From NCBI GenBank assembly GCA_902790325.1, contig CADARP010000006.1:13816-77815 (forward strand): DNA of 64,000 nucleotides. Reading direction: 5' to 3'. The notes beneath the pieces were generated by a model. The model ran no database searches. It had not been told where the DNA came from and worked only from the letters and a program-made list of their open reading frames with translations. Shown one piece after another: positions 56,501-64,000 of the stretch. A program made the position numbers and the translations under genes. Position 1 is the stretch's first letter. Every line of letters begins with the position of its first letter. This stretch comes from Oscillospiraceae bacterium (lineage in GTDB: Bacteria; Bacillota; Clostridia; Oscillospirales; Acutalibacteraceae).

Positions 56501-56865
56501 TGAACGGGATGCTGCTCGACGACAGCGTCGTTCTGCTGCACATGGACAACGGCGAGAGCGGATGTTTCATCCCCGTGGACAGCAAGCATAAGGGAAGCCT
56601 GATTTCTCTGCACCGCCTTTCCGTACTCAAATCGGAGACGGAAAAACTTCTGTGTGAGATGGCGCAGAAACTGCGTTCGGGCAAGATCGAAGCCCTGCCC
56701 GCGCAGGACAGCGAGCGGCATAACGCATGCGCATACTGCGATTACCGCAGCGTGTGCGGCCGCGAGGACGACATGCCGCAGCGCGAGATTCCGGCTGCGG
56801 GCTTTGCGGATTGTCTGAAAATCCTGGACGAAAAGGAGGCGCAAACCGATGCAGTGGACAGTTGA
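53515..56865 (+). CDS. addB: helicase-exonuclease AddAB, subunit AddB
   Basis: 1116 aa. N-terminal Walker A GSAGTGKTT (7-15), VPEQASFDYEKRMLREL, FSFSRLAE, the AddB-type HLVLGAQEG-like VFVLGAQEGAFPRT, and the C-terminal RecB-like nuclease (FDPAAQGTEIHFVLETLL, GAVDRVDKL, IRIVDYKSG). The iron-sulfur staple Cys residues are present: SYYKCPFAYFCKF and NACAYCDYRSVCG. With AddA it unwinds and resects double-strand breaks at Chi-like sites for RecA. It overlaps addA by 17 nt. GGAGG lies before the ATG. Confidence 0.96.
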   Translation: MLQFVIGSAGTGKTTYITQTAARLARDGTQPLLLLVPEQASFDYEKRMLRELGPRDAQNVEVFSFSRLAETTLGFHTHPPIDDAGRAVLMSIALESMGEKLNVYARYVKSLSVANELLRLSAEFKRCMLSPAAVQTLAAGMEDCFLKHKLTEIGLILETYDALVAERYTDETDALTRLADYLTENAVFRGRTVMLDAFSGFTAQEYAVIGRLLTQADAVYIALCTDSLHVQRNYDATAFAYVRRTAERIAHMARRYDVPIKAPIVVSDKPYRFRSSALSALERVIAEAAPTAFDAPAPEITVAYATDIYEECAFTAASVKRLLREQGFRCREIAVLFRDAQRYEAPMRAALRECGVPVFEDKRQPILTQPLISLVRGLCAAASAGFTTENLMQMLKTGLLDLDENETAALENYALLWNIHARGWRKPFEAHPDGLGQAQTEESQARLAELNALRERLVQPLERFCAAVHDADGRRFAEEIYRFLTAHHADAHLLELAKRLQARGETALADEQERIWELLMELLELFARTLAHRPVSPARFAELLDVALRTRTLGTIPQGLDEVLVGDLDRTVTDSPRAVFVLGAQEGAFPRTPTSGGLLTLSERKTLREMQVELYDFGEVKVSEERFLVYKTLCCASEMLTVSTCAMSDDGSVQTGSEIVRTLRACFPQCTAVQCAAQTALERVESETTAFKELCLLSRKRDSVYPELRAHFNADDSFRTRLQALERIGNAGAFRIADSALSERLFGRNMFISASRVESYYKCPFAYFCKFGLLAKPRKAAQFDPAAQGTEIHFVLETLLRQHGRDGLLAMTREERQTQIDAILDAYLLEMLGGAEQTKRFLYLYNRLRKTMGEIVERLVMEFSVCDFEPVDFELKIDRDGDISPYVTAVPGGGTVQIRGAVDRVDKLELNGKTYIRIVDYKSGGKKFALADALGGLNLQMLLYLFAIWQNGADYYGAPIVPAGILYMPAKAAFEKLSRDLPPEEAALAKAKSMRMNGMLLDDSVVLLHMDNGESGCFIPVDSKHKGSLISLHRLSVLKSETEKLLCEMAQKLRSGKIEALPAQDSERHNACAYCDYRSVCGREDDMPQREIPAAGFADCLKILDEKEAQTDAVDS

Positions 56866-59800
56866 CCAGCAAAAAGCGATCTCTGCGCGGGACGGCACGC
56901 TGCTTGTGAGTGCGGCTGCCGGTTCCGGCAAGACGGCGGTATTGGTAGAGCGCGTCCTGCAAAGACTGGCCGACCCCGAAAACGTCTGTCCGGCGGATGC
57001 GCTTCTGATCGTGACCTTTACAAAGGCCGCGACGGCGCAGATGCGCGAGAAGATCTCCGCCGCCTTGCAGAAGCGCATTCACGAAGATCCGACGAACGAG
57101 CATCTGCTTCGCCAGCAGGCGCTTTTGCCGTTTGCGCACATCAGCACGATCGACAGCTTCTGCGCCGATATCGTCCGCGAAAACTTCCAGAAGCTCGGTG
57201 TGGAACCGGACTTCCGCATTATGGACGAACACGCGCTGCACGTCATGCAGCAGGAGACGGCCGCCGAGATCGTCGAGCAGATGTACGCCGAGGACGACGG
57301 TACGTTTTCCGAGCTGTGCGAACTGTTGTTCCGCGGACGGGACGACGGCAAACTTGTGGAAACCATCCTCGAACTGGATATGGTCGCATCGTCCTTTGCG
57401 CAGCCCGAACAATGGCTTCGTGAGCTCTACAAGCACTATGATCCGTCCGTCCCGCTGGGGGAAACGATCTGGGGTCAGCTCGCCGCCGAGCTCGGGCGGC
57501 GGATCGTGCAGACGTGTATCGACAGCGTCGATCGCGCTTGTTTGATTATCCGCGGCGACGCGGACGTGCTTGCCAAATATGCGCCGTTCCTTTCCGAAGA
57601 ACGCGCCGTGCTCGAATCCCTGATGGAAAAGCTGCACGGCAGCGACTGGGACACGATGCGCGAAGCGGCGCTGTCGGCTGCGGATACCCTGCCGCCGCGG
57701 GCGCCGACCGTGCGCGGCAACGATTCCTACGAAAAGGAAGCCGCGCACCAGACCCACAAATCGAACAAGGAGCGCCTGCAAAAACAGCTCGCGCTGCTGT
57801 TTTGCAGTACGGCGGCGGAATATGCCGACGACGCGGTCTATTGTCTGCCGCTGATTCGATGTCTGTCCGAGACGGTCATCCGGTATCGGGAGGCGCTGCT
57901 GGAAAAGAAAAAGGCCGCCAACAGCTATGATTTTTCGGACGTCAGCCTGTTTGCGCTGCGCTGCCTCGAGGACGGGAACGGCGGCAAATCCGACTACGCC
58001 CGCGAGCTGTCCGCGTCGTTCCGCGAGATCCTTGTTGACGAGTTTCAGGATGTGAACGGCGCGCAGTACAAGCTGTTTGACCTCTTGTCACGGGACGGGG
58101 AAAACCTGTTCATGGTCGGCGACGCGAAACAGAGCATCTATAAATTCCGGCAGGCGAGACCGGACATTTTCATTCGACTGAAGGAAAATTATGCGCTGTA
58201 TACGGACGGCAATTACCCCGCGCTCGTACAGCTTGACTGCAATTTCCGCAGCCGGCAGAACGTGACGGAGTGGGTCAACTTCGTGTTCCGTCAGATCATG
58301 TATTCCGGCAGAGACAGACTGTTTGAGGTCAACTATGACGAGCGGGAATTTCTGCGCGCGCGTGCCGAGTATCCGCCGGACAAGACAGCGGATGCGCAGC
58401 TGCATGTCGTTCGCGTCGAACGCGGCACGGAGGATCGGATCGTCGCCGAGGCGCGGTATGTTGCCGCATGGATACAGGAACAGCTTGACGCGGGACTCGA
58501 GGTGACAGAGAACGGCGCGCTTCGTCCGGCGCGGCTGCAGGACTTCTGCATCCTGGTTCGCTCGGACGCCGGCCGTATCTCCAGAATCGCCGATACGCTT
58601 GCGCAGTACGGCATCCCCGCATTGGCCGGTTCGCAGGGCGGACTGTTCGACGCGCCGGAGGTGCGTTTTCTGCTCTCGCTTCTGCAAACGCTCGACAATC
58701 CCACGCAGGACGTGCCGCTTCTGGCGGTGATGCTGTCGCCTGTGTTCGGCTTTACGCCGGACGACCTGTCGGCGCTGCGCATCGACGACCGCGAGGCGGG
58801 TCTGTACGCACTGGTCTGCGAGGCGGCCGGAACGCAGGCGCGGTATGCGGAGTTTCTCGACCGGTTTGCGTCGCTGCGTATGCTTGCCGCCACGCTGTCG
58901 GCAGCGGAGCTTGTGCGCCGCCTTCTGGACGAAACGGGATACGGCGCTGTCGCGCTGGCGATGACCGACGGCGCGGGGAGACAGGCGAACCTGCGCATGA
59001 TCGAGCAGCTCGCTGCGCAGTACGAGCAGAGCGGGCGGTTCGGCCTGTCCGGCTTCGTGCGTTTTCTGGAACACATGCAGGAGCGCGGCAAAACAGAAAA
59101 GCCGTTTGTCCAGCATCCGCTTGCGGACGCGGTGCAGATCATGACCATCCACCGCAGCAAGGGGTTGGAGTTCCCTGTCTGTATTCTGATGAACTGTTCC
59201 GGCCCGTTCAACGGCGATGATTATATGAACAATTATATCTACCATAACCAATACGGCATGGCGACTGTGCGCCGCGATTCCGCGAACTTCATCCAATATG
59301 ACACAGTGCCCAAACGGGTGCTCAACGCCAAGGTGCGCGAGACGAATATCAACGAGGAGCTGCGCGTGCTGTATGTGGCGATGACGCGCGCGAAGGAAAA
59401 ACTGATTGCGGTCTGCTCGCTCGACAATCCGGCGCGGAAGCTGATGCAGTTGTCGCTGCGCGCCGGCGTATCGGGTTCGGTGGACGGCATATTTGAGCTG
59501 AACAGCTACGCGGATATGCTGCTTGCGGCATGTCTGCGCCATCCAGATGCACACGCGCTGCGCGAGGAGGCGGGCATACCGGCAAACAGCGTGATGCTCG
59601 ACGCCGGTTTTCCGCTGTACGTCGAGATCAAGGATGCGCCGATGCAGATCAATGCTGTGCCGCAGCAGACGGAGATGCGCGATCCGGACAGCGAGATCCT
59701 GTCGCAGATCGAGGCGCGCACGTCCTATGTTTATCCGTTCGCCGCGCTTTCGGCGGCAACGGCAAAGCACGCCGCGTCCGAGCAGGAACACGGCGCGATC

Positions 59801-60373
59801 GACGAGGCGTTCTTTGCGTCCGCACGTCCGGCGTTTATGGCGTCCGGCGGATTGACGCCCGCGCAGCGCGGCACGGCGCTGCACCGCTTCATGCAGTTGT
59901 GCGACTATGCGCGCGCCGCCGAGGACGTTGAGGCGGAATTGGATCGGCTGACGGCGGACGGGGCATTCACGCCGCAGGAACGCGATGTCGTGCCGGCGGA
60001 TGCCGTGCGTCGTTTCTTCCGCAGCGATCTCGGACGGCGGATGCTGCGGTCCGACACGCTTCTGCGTGAAAAACGCTTTGCCATCGAAGTGCCGCTGCCC
60101 GATCTGTATCCCGATCTGGCGCAGATCGGCGCAGGAGAAACCGTTGTCATTCAGGGTATGGTCGACTGTGCGTTCGTCGAGGACGGGAAGCTCGTGATCG
60201 TGGACTACAAGACCGACCGCGAATCACCCGATACGCTGCGCGCGCGGTACCGCAGCCAGCTTCGGACATACAGCACCGCGATGCGCCTGTGTACGGACTA
60301 TGCGATCGGCGGCGTGTATCTGTACTCTTTCCACAATCATCGTGAAATCGACATGAGGCAGCCGGAATATTAA
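56849..60373 (+). CDS. addA: helicase-exonuclease AddAB, subunit AddA
   Basis: 1174 aa, UvrD-type helicase fused to a RecB-like nuclease. Signatures: MQWTVDQQKAISARDG, Walker A SAAAGSGKTAVLVERV (21-36), LIVTFTKAATAQMREK, STIDSFCADIVRE, EILVDEFQDVNGAQYKLF (motif II), LFMVGDAKQSIYKFRQARPDIF (motif III), IMTIHRSKGLEFPVCI (motif V), VLYVAMTRAKEKL (motif VI), and nuclease motifs MVDCAFVEDGKLVIVDYKTDR. Length and order match the family. The start lies within addB, so translation is coupled. A promoter for the next gene follows at 60385. Confidence 0.97.
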   Translation: MQWTVDQQKAISARDGTLLVSAAAGSGKTAVLVERVLQRLADPENVCPADALLIVTFTKAATAQMREKISAALQKRIHEDPTNEHLLRQQALLPFAHISTIDSFCADIVRENFQKLGVEPDFRIMDEHALHVMQQETAAEIVEQMYAEDDGTFSELCELLFRGRDDGKLVETILELDMVASSFAQPEQWLRELYKHYDPSVPLGETIWGQLAAELGRRIVQTCIDSVDRACLIIRGDADVLAKYAPFLSEERAVLESLMEKLHGSDWDTMREAALSAADTLPPRAPTVRGNDSYEKEAAHQTHKSNKERLQKQLALLFCSTAAEYADDAVYCLPLIRCLSETVIRYREALLEKKKAANSYDFSDVSLFALRCLEDGNGGKSDYARELSASFREILVDEFQDVNGAQYKLFDLLSRDGENLFMVGDAKQSIYKFRQARPDIFIRLKENYALYTDGNYPALVQLDCNFRSRQNVTEWVNFVFRQIMYSGRDRLFEVNYDEREFLRARAEYPPDKTADAQLHVVRVERGTEDRIVAEARYVAAWIQEQLDAGLEVTENGALRPARLQDFCILVRSDAGRISRIADTLAQYGIPALAGSQGGLFDAPEVRFLLSLLQTLDNPTQDVPLLAVMLSPVFGFTPDDLSALRIDDREAGLYALVCEAAGTQARYAEFLDRFASLRMLAATLSAAELVRRLLDETGYGAVALAMTDGAGRQANLRMIEQLAAQYEQSGRFGLSGFVRFLEHMQERGKTEKPFVQHPLADAVQIMTIHRSKGLEFPVCILMNCSGPFNGDDYMNNYIYHNQYGMATVRRDSANFIQYDTVPKRVLNAKVRETNINEELRVLYVAMTRAKEKLIAVCSLDNPARKLMQLSLRAGVSGSVDGIFELNSYADMLLAACLRHPDAHALREEAGIPANSVMLDAGFPLYVEIKDAPMQINAVPQQTEMRDPDSEILSQIEARTSYVYPFAALSAATAKHAASEQEHGAIDEAFFASARPAFMASGGLTPAQRGTALHRFMQLCDYARAAEDVEAELDRLTADGAFTPQERDVVPADAVRRFFRSDLGRRMLRSDTLLREKRFAIEVPLPDLYPDLAQIGAGETVVIQGMVDCAFVEDGKLVIVDYKTDRESPDTLRARYRSQLRTYSTAMRLCTDYAIGGVYLYSFHNHREIDMRQPEY

Positions 60374-60384
60374 GACAATCTTAA

Positions 60385-60413
60385 TTGATTCTGCGGGAAA
60401 CATATGCTATATT
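60385..60413 (+). promoter_or_regulatory. sigma-A promoter of the secreted phosphoesterase operon
   Basis: TTGATT (60385-60390), 17-nt spacer, TATATT (60408-60413). Confidence 0.75.
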
Positions 60414-60434
60414 AACCGAAAAGGGGTGTTTTGC

Positions 60435-62165
60435 ATGTTCAAAAAAATGATATGCATGCTGCTGTGCGCCGCGATTCTGGCAAGCGGTATTTCGCTTTGC
60501 GCCGCAGCGGAGAATGACGCGCTGCCGTTTTTGGTCGCGACCGATCTGCACTACAAGCCTATGCCGCAAAAAGTGCCGAACAATTTTCCCGGCGACAAGT
60601 ATTACTGCAGTGCGGGATACTCGCCGAGTTTGTTGTCCGAGTCGTATGCGGTGCTGCAGGCGTTTCTCCGTCAGGCCGCGGCGTCCGACGCCGAGTTTAT
60701 CCTGCTGTGCGGCGATCTGACGGATGAGGGCACGATGCGGCAGCATCAGGAAATGGCCGCATACCTGTCCGCCTTTGAGCAGCAGACCGGCAAGAGTGTC
60801 TATGTCATTGACGGCAATCACGACTTTTTCAACCGCGTCTCTGTGCAGACGTTTAAGGATCTGTATGCCGAGCTCGGCTACAGCGAGGCGCTGGAGGTGG
60901 ATGAAAACACCTGCTCCTATACGGTCGACTTGTCCGACAAGTACCGCCTGCTGGCGCTGGACTCGTGCAAACCCGGCTACGGTGAAGACGGGTTTACCGA
61001 CGAGCTTCTGCAGTGGGCGGATCAGCAGGCCGCCCGCGCAAAGCAGGACGGCAAGACGCTTATCGCCATGATGCACCACAATTTCCTGGAGCATTTTCCG
61101 TTCCAGTCCAAGATCATGCCGGCGTTCATCGTGCGTCCGGAACTGGATATGAAGACGCATTTCCTCAACTGGGGCGTGCGGTATGTGTTCACGGGACACA
61201 CACATGCGCACGACGTGACGAGTTATACCGACAAGGCAAACCGAACGGTCTATGACATCATGACGACCAGTTTGAACGGCTATCCGTGCAAGTACCGTTC
61301 GCTGTCTCTGAACGACAGCGGTCTGGACATGAAGACGCATCGGATAGAGCGTGTCGATCCGGCCGATCTGACGGAAGGGTATACGGACGAACTGCTTGAG
61401 GAGCTGTCGACCGATCTCGATCAATATGCGCTCGGCTGTTTCGCGCACGCGTTTGAAAACAAGAAGGACAGCTTCATCGGGGAACAGGCGCTTTCTGACG
61501 TTCTGAAACGGTTTGTCGGCGAAAAGACAGCCGCTTTCCTCGATCCGTTCTTCCGCTCGTTTATGCAGACGCTTTTCCTGCCGATCTACGAACCGGACAC
61601 GCCGGACGGAAAATGTTTGGCCGACCTTTCCCGCTCGCTCGGACTGACCGTGCCCGAAACGGACAAAAAGACTGTGTCCGATCTGGTGTTCTACTTTGTC
61701 TGTGTGGTGTATGAAGGCGGCGAAAACCTGCCTTACTACGACCCGCAGATCCAACTGTTCATGCAGTGCGTCTACACATCTCTTTTTGAATCTATGAAAA
61801 CCGTGAATACACAAACACGCGAAGCAATCCTATCCGATCTACGCGCAAACTTCTCCGGCAATGCGGTACCGTTCGCGGTGTCTGCCGCCGGTGAACTTGC
61901 GCTCGGCGCGGTCAAGGACGATCGGCTGCTCGAAGTGACGCTGCTGATGATCTCGCCGTTGATCGAGTCGTTTTCCAAGGACGACGACGTCCCGGACAAC
62001 GACGCATTCCTGCCGATGCAGAATACGGCCAATCCTGCGCTGTCGTTCCTGCGGCAGATCTGGACGCGGGTGTATGTCTTCCTGCAGAGGTATTTCTCGG
62101 GCTTTGCGCGCATATTCAAAAAGTATCCGCTGTTTTCATTGAATAAACCTAACTATACATATTAA
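60435..62165 (+). CDS. secreted metallophosphoesterase
   Basis: 576 aa with a signal peptide (FKKMICMLLCAAILASGISLCAAAE). The calcineurin-like domain is complete: VATDLHYK, LLCGDLTDEG, VIDGNHDFFN, MMHHNFLEHF and VFTGHTHAHDV. After ~residue 310 comes a helical C-terminal region without known signature, ending in an aromatic/basic amphipathic stretch (RVYVFLQRYFSGFARIFKKY) that resembles the end of the beta-propeller protein at 4269-5537 and may bind membranes. The ATG at 60435 is 9 nt from AAGGGG; GTG 60426 is too close. Followed after 13 nt by a subtilisin gene in the same operon. Confidence 0.88.
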   Translation: MFKKMICMLLCAAILASGISLCAAAENDALPFLVATDLHYKPMPQKVPNNFPGDKYYCSAGYSPSLLSESYAVLQAFLRQAAASDAEFILLCGDLTDEGTMRQHQEMAAYLSAFEQQTGKSVYVIDGNHDFFNRVSVQTFKDLYAELGYSEALEVDENTCSYTVDLSDKYRLLALDSCKPGYGEDGFTDELLQWADQQAARAKQDGKTLIAMMHHNFLEHFPFQSKIMPAFIVRPELDMKTHFLNWGVRYVFTGHTHAHDVTSYTDKANRTVYDIMTTSLNGYPCKYRSLSLNDSGLDMKTHRIERVDPADLTEGYTDELLEELSTDLDQYALGCFAHAFENKKDSFIGEQALSDVLKRFVGEKTAAFLDPFFRSFMQTLFLPIYEPDTPDGKCLADLSRSLGLTVPETDKKTVSDLVFYFVCVVYEGGENLPYYDPQIQLFMQCVYTSLFESMKTVNTQTREAILSDLRANFSGNAVPFAVSAAGELALGAVKDDRLLEVTLLMISPLIESFSKDDDVPDNDAFLPMQNTANPALSFLRQIWTRVYVFLQRYFSGFARIFKKYPLFSLNKPNYTY

Positions 62166-62178
62166 GGAGAGAGAGCTA

Positions 62179-64000
62179 ATGAAGAAACTTTTGTCCGTTT
62201 TGCTCTGCGCTGTATTGTGTCTCGGCGTCCTGAGCGTGAGCGCGCCCGCGCTTGCGCAGGCGGTTGCCGCCGCGGAAAAGACGACGCTGGTCGTGGAGCT
62301 TGAGGGCGAGAATGCGCTTCGGGCGCTGAATGAAGGACTGTCGCTCAAAAAGGCGCTCGGTTCGATCGACGCCGAGCGCAAGAACGCCGTGCAGGCGATC
62401 GAGTCGGTTGCCAAAGACGCTGAGGTAGCCTATACCTACACGCACGTCCTGAACGGCGTGGCGGTCGAAGCTGCCAAAGGCGACATTGCCAGGATCAAGA
62501 GACTCGACGGCGTTCGTGCAGTGTATGATGTCGGCGGCGTCAAGGCGCAGGTCGAGGCTGCTCCGCAGGGATCGCTGATTTCCTCCGGTACCATGATCGG
62601 CGTGGATAAGCTGCACGAAGCGGGGATCGACGGAACGGGAACCGCGATCGCGGTCATCGACGGCGGTCTGGAATGGGATCACGAAGCGATGCGTCTTTCC
62701 GATCCTGATTCCGCGAAGATCACCAAGACGGACGTTGCGGCGGTTTTGTCCGCCAATGCGATGAACATGGTAAACGTGGGCGCGGACGACCTTTACAAGA
62801 GCGCGAAGGTGCCGGTTGCGTTCGATTACGGCGGAAACGATACCGATCCTACGGATTGGGATAACGGCGGATATCCGGACCACGGTATGCATGTCAGCGG
62901 CATTGCCGCGGGCAACAGCGGCAAGTTGGTCGGCGTTGCGCCCGAAGCGCAGATCCTTATTTTCAAGATCGACGTCTCGGACGATGCGAGATTCCTGGCT
63001 ACTCTGCTTGCGGCGATCGACGATGCGGCGAAGTTCGACATCGCGTCCATGAACATGAGCGTGGGTATGGAATTTGAAATGCGCGACGATCCCGCACATG
63101 AACTGCTGGGCAAGGCGATCGAAAACGCCAGAAACAGCGGGATCTCCGTTTGCACCTCAGCGGGCAACAGCGGTGTATTCAGCAATTCCGTGCTCGATCC
63201 CGACAACGGCACCAACGGGATTCCGAACTCGTTCGCCGACTCGACGAGCGTGGCGTCGGTGGACAACGTCAATATGTCGCAGCCGGTGACCAATGGGATA
63301 GAGTCTCTGGAATACGCAGACGGCAAGAAGGCAGAAGTACTCATGTATTCGACCATGACAATCCCGGAAAAGGGCGAATTCGTGCCGGTCGGCAAGAATG
63401 GCCCCGAGAGCGATACAGCGGGAAAGCTTTTGCTGCTCTATGATCCGAACGTCAGCATTCTTCCGTACCTGTCCGATAAGGAAACGACGGGAATGATCAT
63501 GTCGGAGTCAGTCTTGTTGGACAATGAGGTTATGCTTTATCCGATTCGCAATTTCAAGATCCTATTGATCTCCGACGTGGACGCATACCGTTTGATGCAC
63601 AGCCAGAGCAGATCGTACTCGCTGACCTACTCGCAGTATTATGTGGAACCTGCCGATATCCTGCGTTCGAGCAGCTACACAAGCTACGGCGTGAGCGAGG
63701 ATCTGGAACTGACGGTAGACGTCGCTGCACCCGGCGGTATTATCTATTCGAGTGTGACCGATGGTAGTTATGACATTTACGGCGGCACGTCCATGGCGTC
63801 GCCGCATATTGCCGGCAGTGCGGCGCTGCTTGAACAGGCGATACAGAAGACGTATCCCGATGTGACAGGCAGAGAAAAAGCCGACTTGAAGGAGAGCATG
63901 ATGTGCTCAACGGCAGACCCGATCCTGTCGGGAGAGGTACCGATCTCGCCGCGAGCAGTCGGTGCGGGACTTGTGAATCTCAGCGAAGCCGTCGCGTCCA
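62179..64000 (+). CDS. secreted subtilisin-family (S8) protease, 3' end beyond the window
   Basis: At least 607 codons, open at the window edge. Signal peptide (KKLLSVLLCAVLCLGVLSVSAPALA), a ~90-residue prodomain (YTHVLNGVAVEAAKGDIARIKRLDGVRAVYD), then the catalytic domain with Asp161 (AVIDGGLEWDH), His235 (PDHGMHVSGIAAGN) and Ser538 (YGGTSMASPHIAGSAAL). The ~200-residue gap between AGN (SAGNSGVFSN, oxyanion Asn) and the Ser carries a PA-domain-like insertion (residues ~375-500), as in C5a-peptidase/lactocepin-type cell-envelope proteases. AAGGAGAG precedes the ATG. Likely wall-associated; anchor signals would be outside the window. Confidence 0.92.
   Translation, partial: MKKLLSVLLCAVLCLGVLSVSAPALAQAVAAAEKTTLVVELEGENALRALNEGLSLKKALGSIDAERKNAVQAIESVAKDAEVAYTYTHVLNGVAVEAAKGDIARIKRLDGVRAVYDVGGVKAQVEAAPQGSLISSGTMIGVDKLHEAGIDGTGTAIAVIDGGLEWDHEAMRLSDPDSAKITKTDVAAVLSANAMNMVNVGADDLYKSAKVPVAFDYGGNDTDPTDWDNGGYPDHGMHVSGIAAGNSGKLVGVAPEAQILIFKIDVSDDARFLATLLAAIDDAAKFDIASMNMSVGMEFEMRDDPAHELLGKAIENARNSGISVCTSAGNSGVFSNSVLDPDNGTNGIPNSFADSTSVASVDNVNMSQPVTNGIESLEYADGKKAEVLMYSTMTIPEKGEFVPVGKNGPESDTAGKLLLLYDPNVSILPYLSDKETTGMIMSESVLLDNEVMLYPIRNFKILLISDVDAYRLMHSQSRSYSLTYSQYYVEPADILRSSSYTSYGVSEDLELTVDVAAPGGIIYSSVTDGSYDIYGGTSMASPHIAGSAALLEQAIQKTYPDVTGREKADLKESMMCSTADPILSGEVPISPRAVGAGLVNLSEAVAS

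Noticed and set aside
54718-57078. 786-codon minus-strand frame over addB/addA
   Set aside because: Antisense of well-conserved AddB/AddA motifs.

Overview
The window looks like a chromosomal segment of a spore-forming member of the Clostridia, most probably an Oscillospirales/Ruminococcaceae-type gut anaerobe. The reasons are: a complete spo0A, a spoIIID and a SpoIIQ-like gene; AddAB instead of RecBCD; sigma-A promoters with 16-18 nt spacers; strong AGGAGG ribosome sites; a GC-rich, Cys/Thr-rich secretome; and dockerin/cohesin modules. The taxon below class is an inference.

Layout. 0-2.7 kb: two tandem paralogous sn-glycerol-1-phosphate-dehydrogenase-like genes (minus), preceded by a string of triloop hairpins. 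2.8-6.6 kb: a cobalamin-riboswitch operon encoding a secreted protein, a PQQ-type beta-propeller and a DUF4430 (intrinsic-factor-like) lipoprotein, which I consider the most interesting functional system here (candidate corrinoid capture at the cell surface). 6.7-9.5 kb: a purple-acid-phosphatase-like enzyme, a membrane-anchored protein and tRNA-Arg(CCG). 9.5-16.8 kb: a second hairpin string joined to a four-helix-bundle protein, an ATPase-like/SDF symporter fusion divergent from a lipoprotein carboxylesterase, an HD protein, a GNAT, a Dabb protein and a papain-like protein. 16.9-23.6 kb: metabolic genes on the minus strand (phosphoesterase, Sel1 protein, malic enzyme + Ldh2 dehydrogenase, MBL hydrolase, aminotransferase).

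23.6-26.0 kb is a small accessory island: a 47-aa hydrophobic peptide gene with two GTTAGC-N4-GCTAAC sites, small unknown genes and a truncated toxin-like gene next to an acidic immunity-like gene, bounded by a REP-like repeat. 26-33.7 kb: spo0A, phosphoesterase, GPH-family symporter, alpha/beta hydrolase, FAD oxidoreductase, VanY-type carboxypeptidase, spoIIID. 33.7-35.3 kb is an AT-rich HNH endonuclease cassette with an 11-bp inverted repeat at its edges. 35.4-43.6 kb: a GH39-like glycosidase, the SpoIIQ-like gene, then a minus-strand operon with GH38 alpha-mannosidase and GtrA.

43.8-53.4 kb: two paralogous giant secreted papain-family proteins. The first (2008 aa) carries eighteen Ig-like repeats of exactly 77 aa that show an older nine-unit duplication; the second (1183 aa) has six repeats plus a cohesin and a dockerin. 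Both have Gly where papain enzymes have the catalytic Asn. 53.5-60.4 kb: addB-addA. 60.4 kb to the end: a secreted metallophosphoesterase and a subtilisin-family protease that runs off the window.
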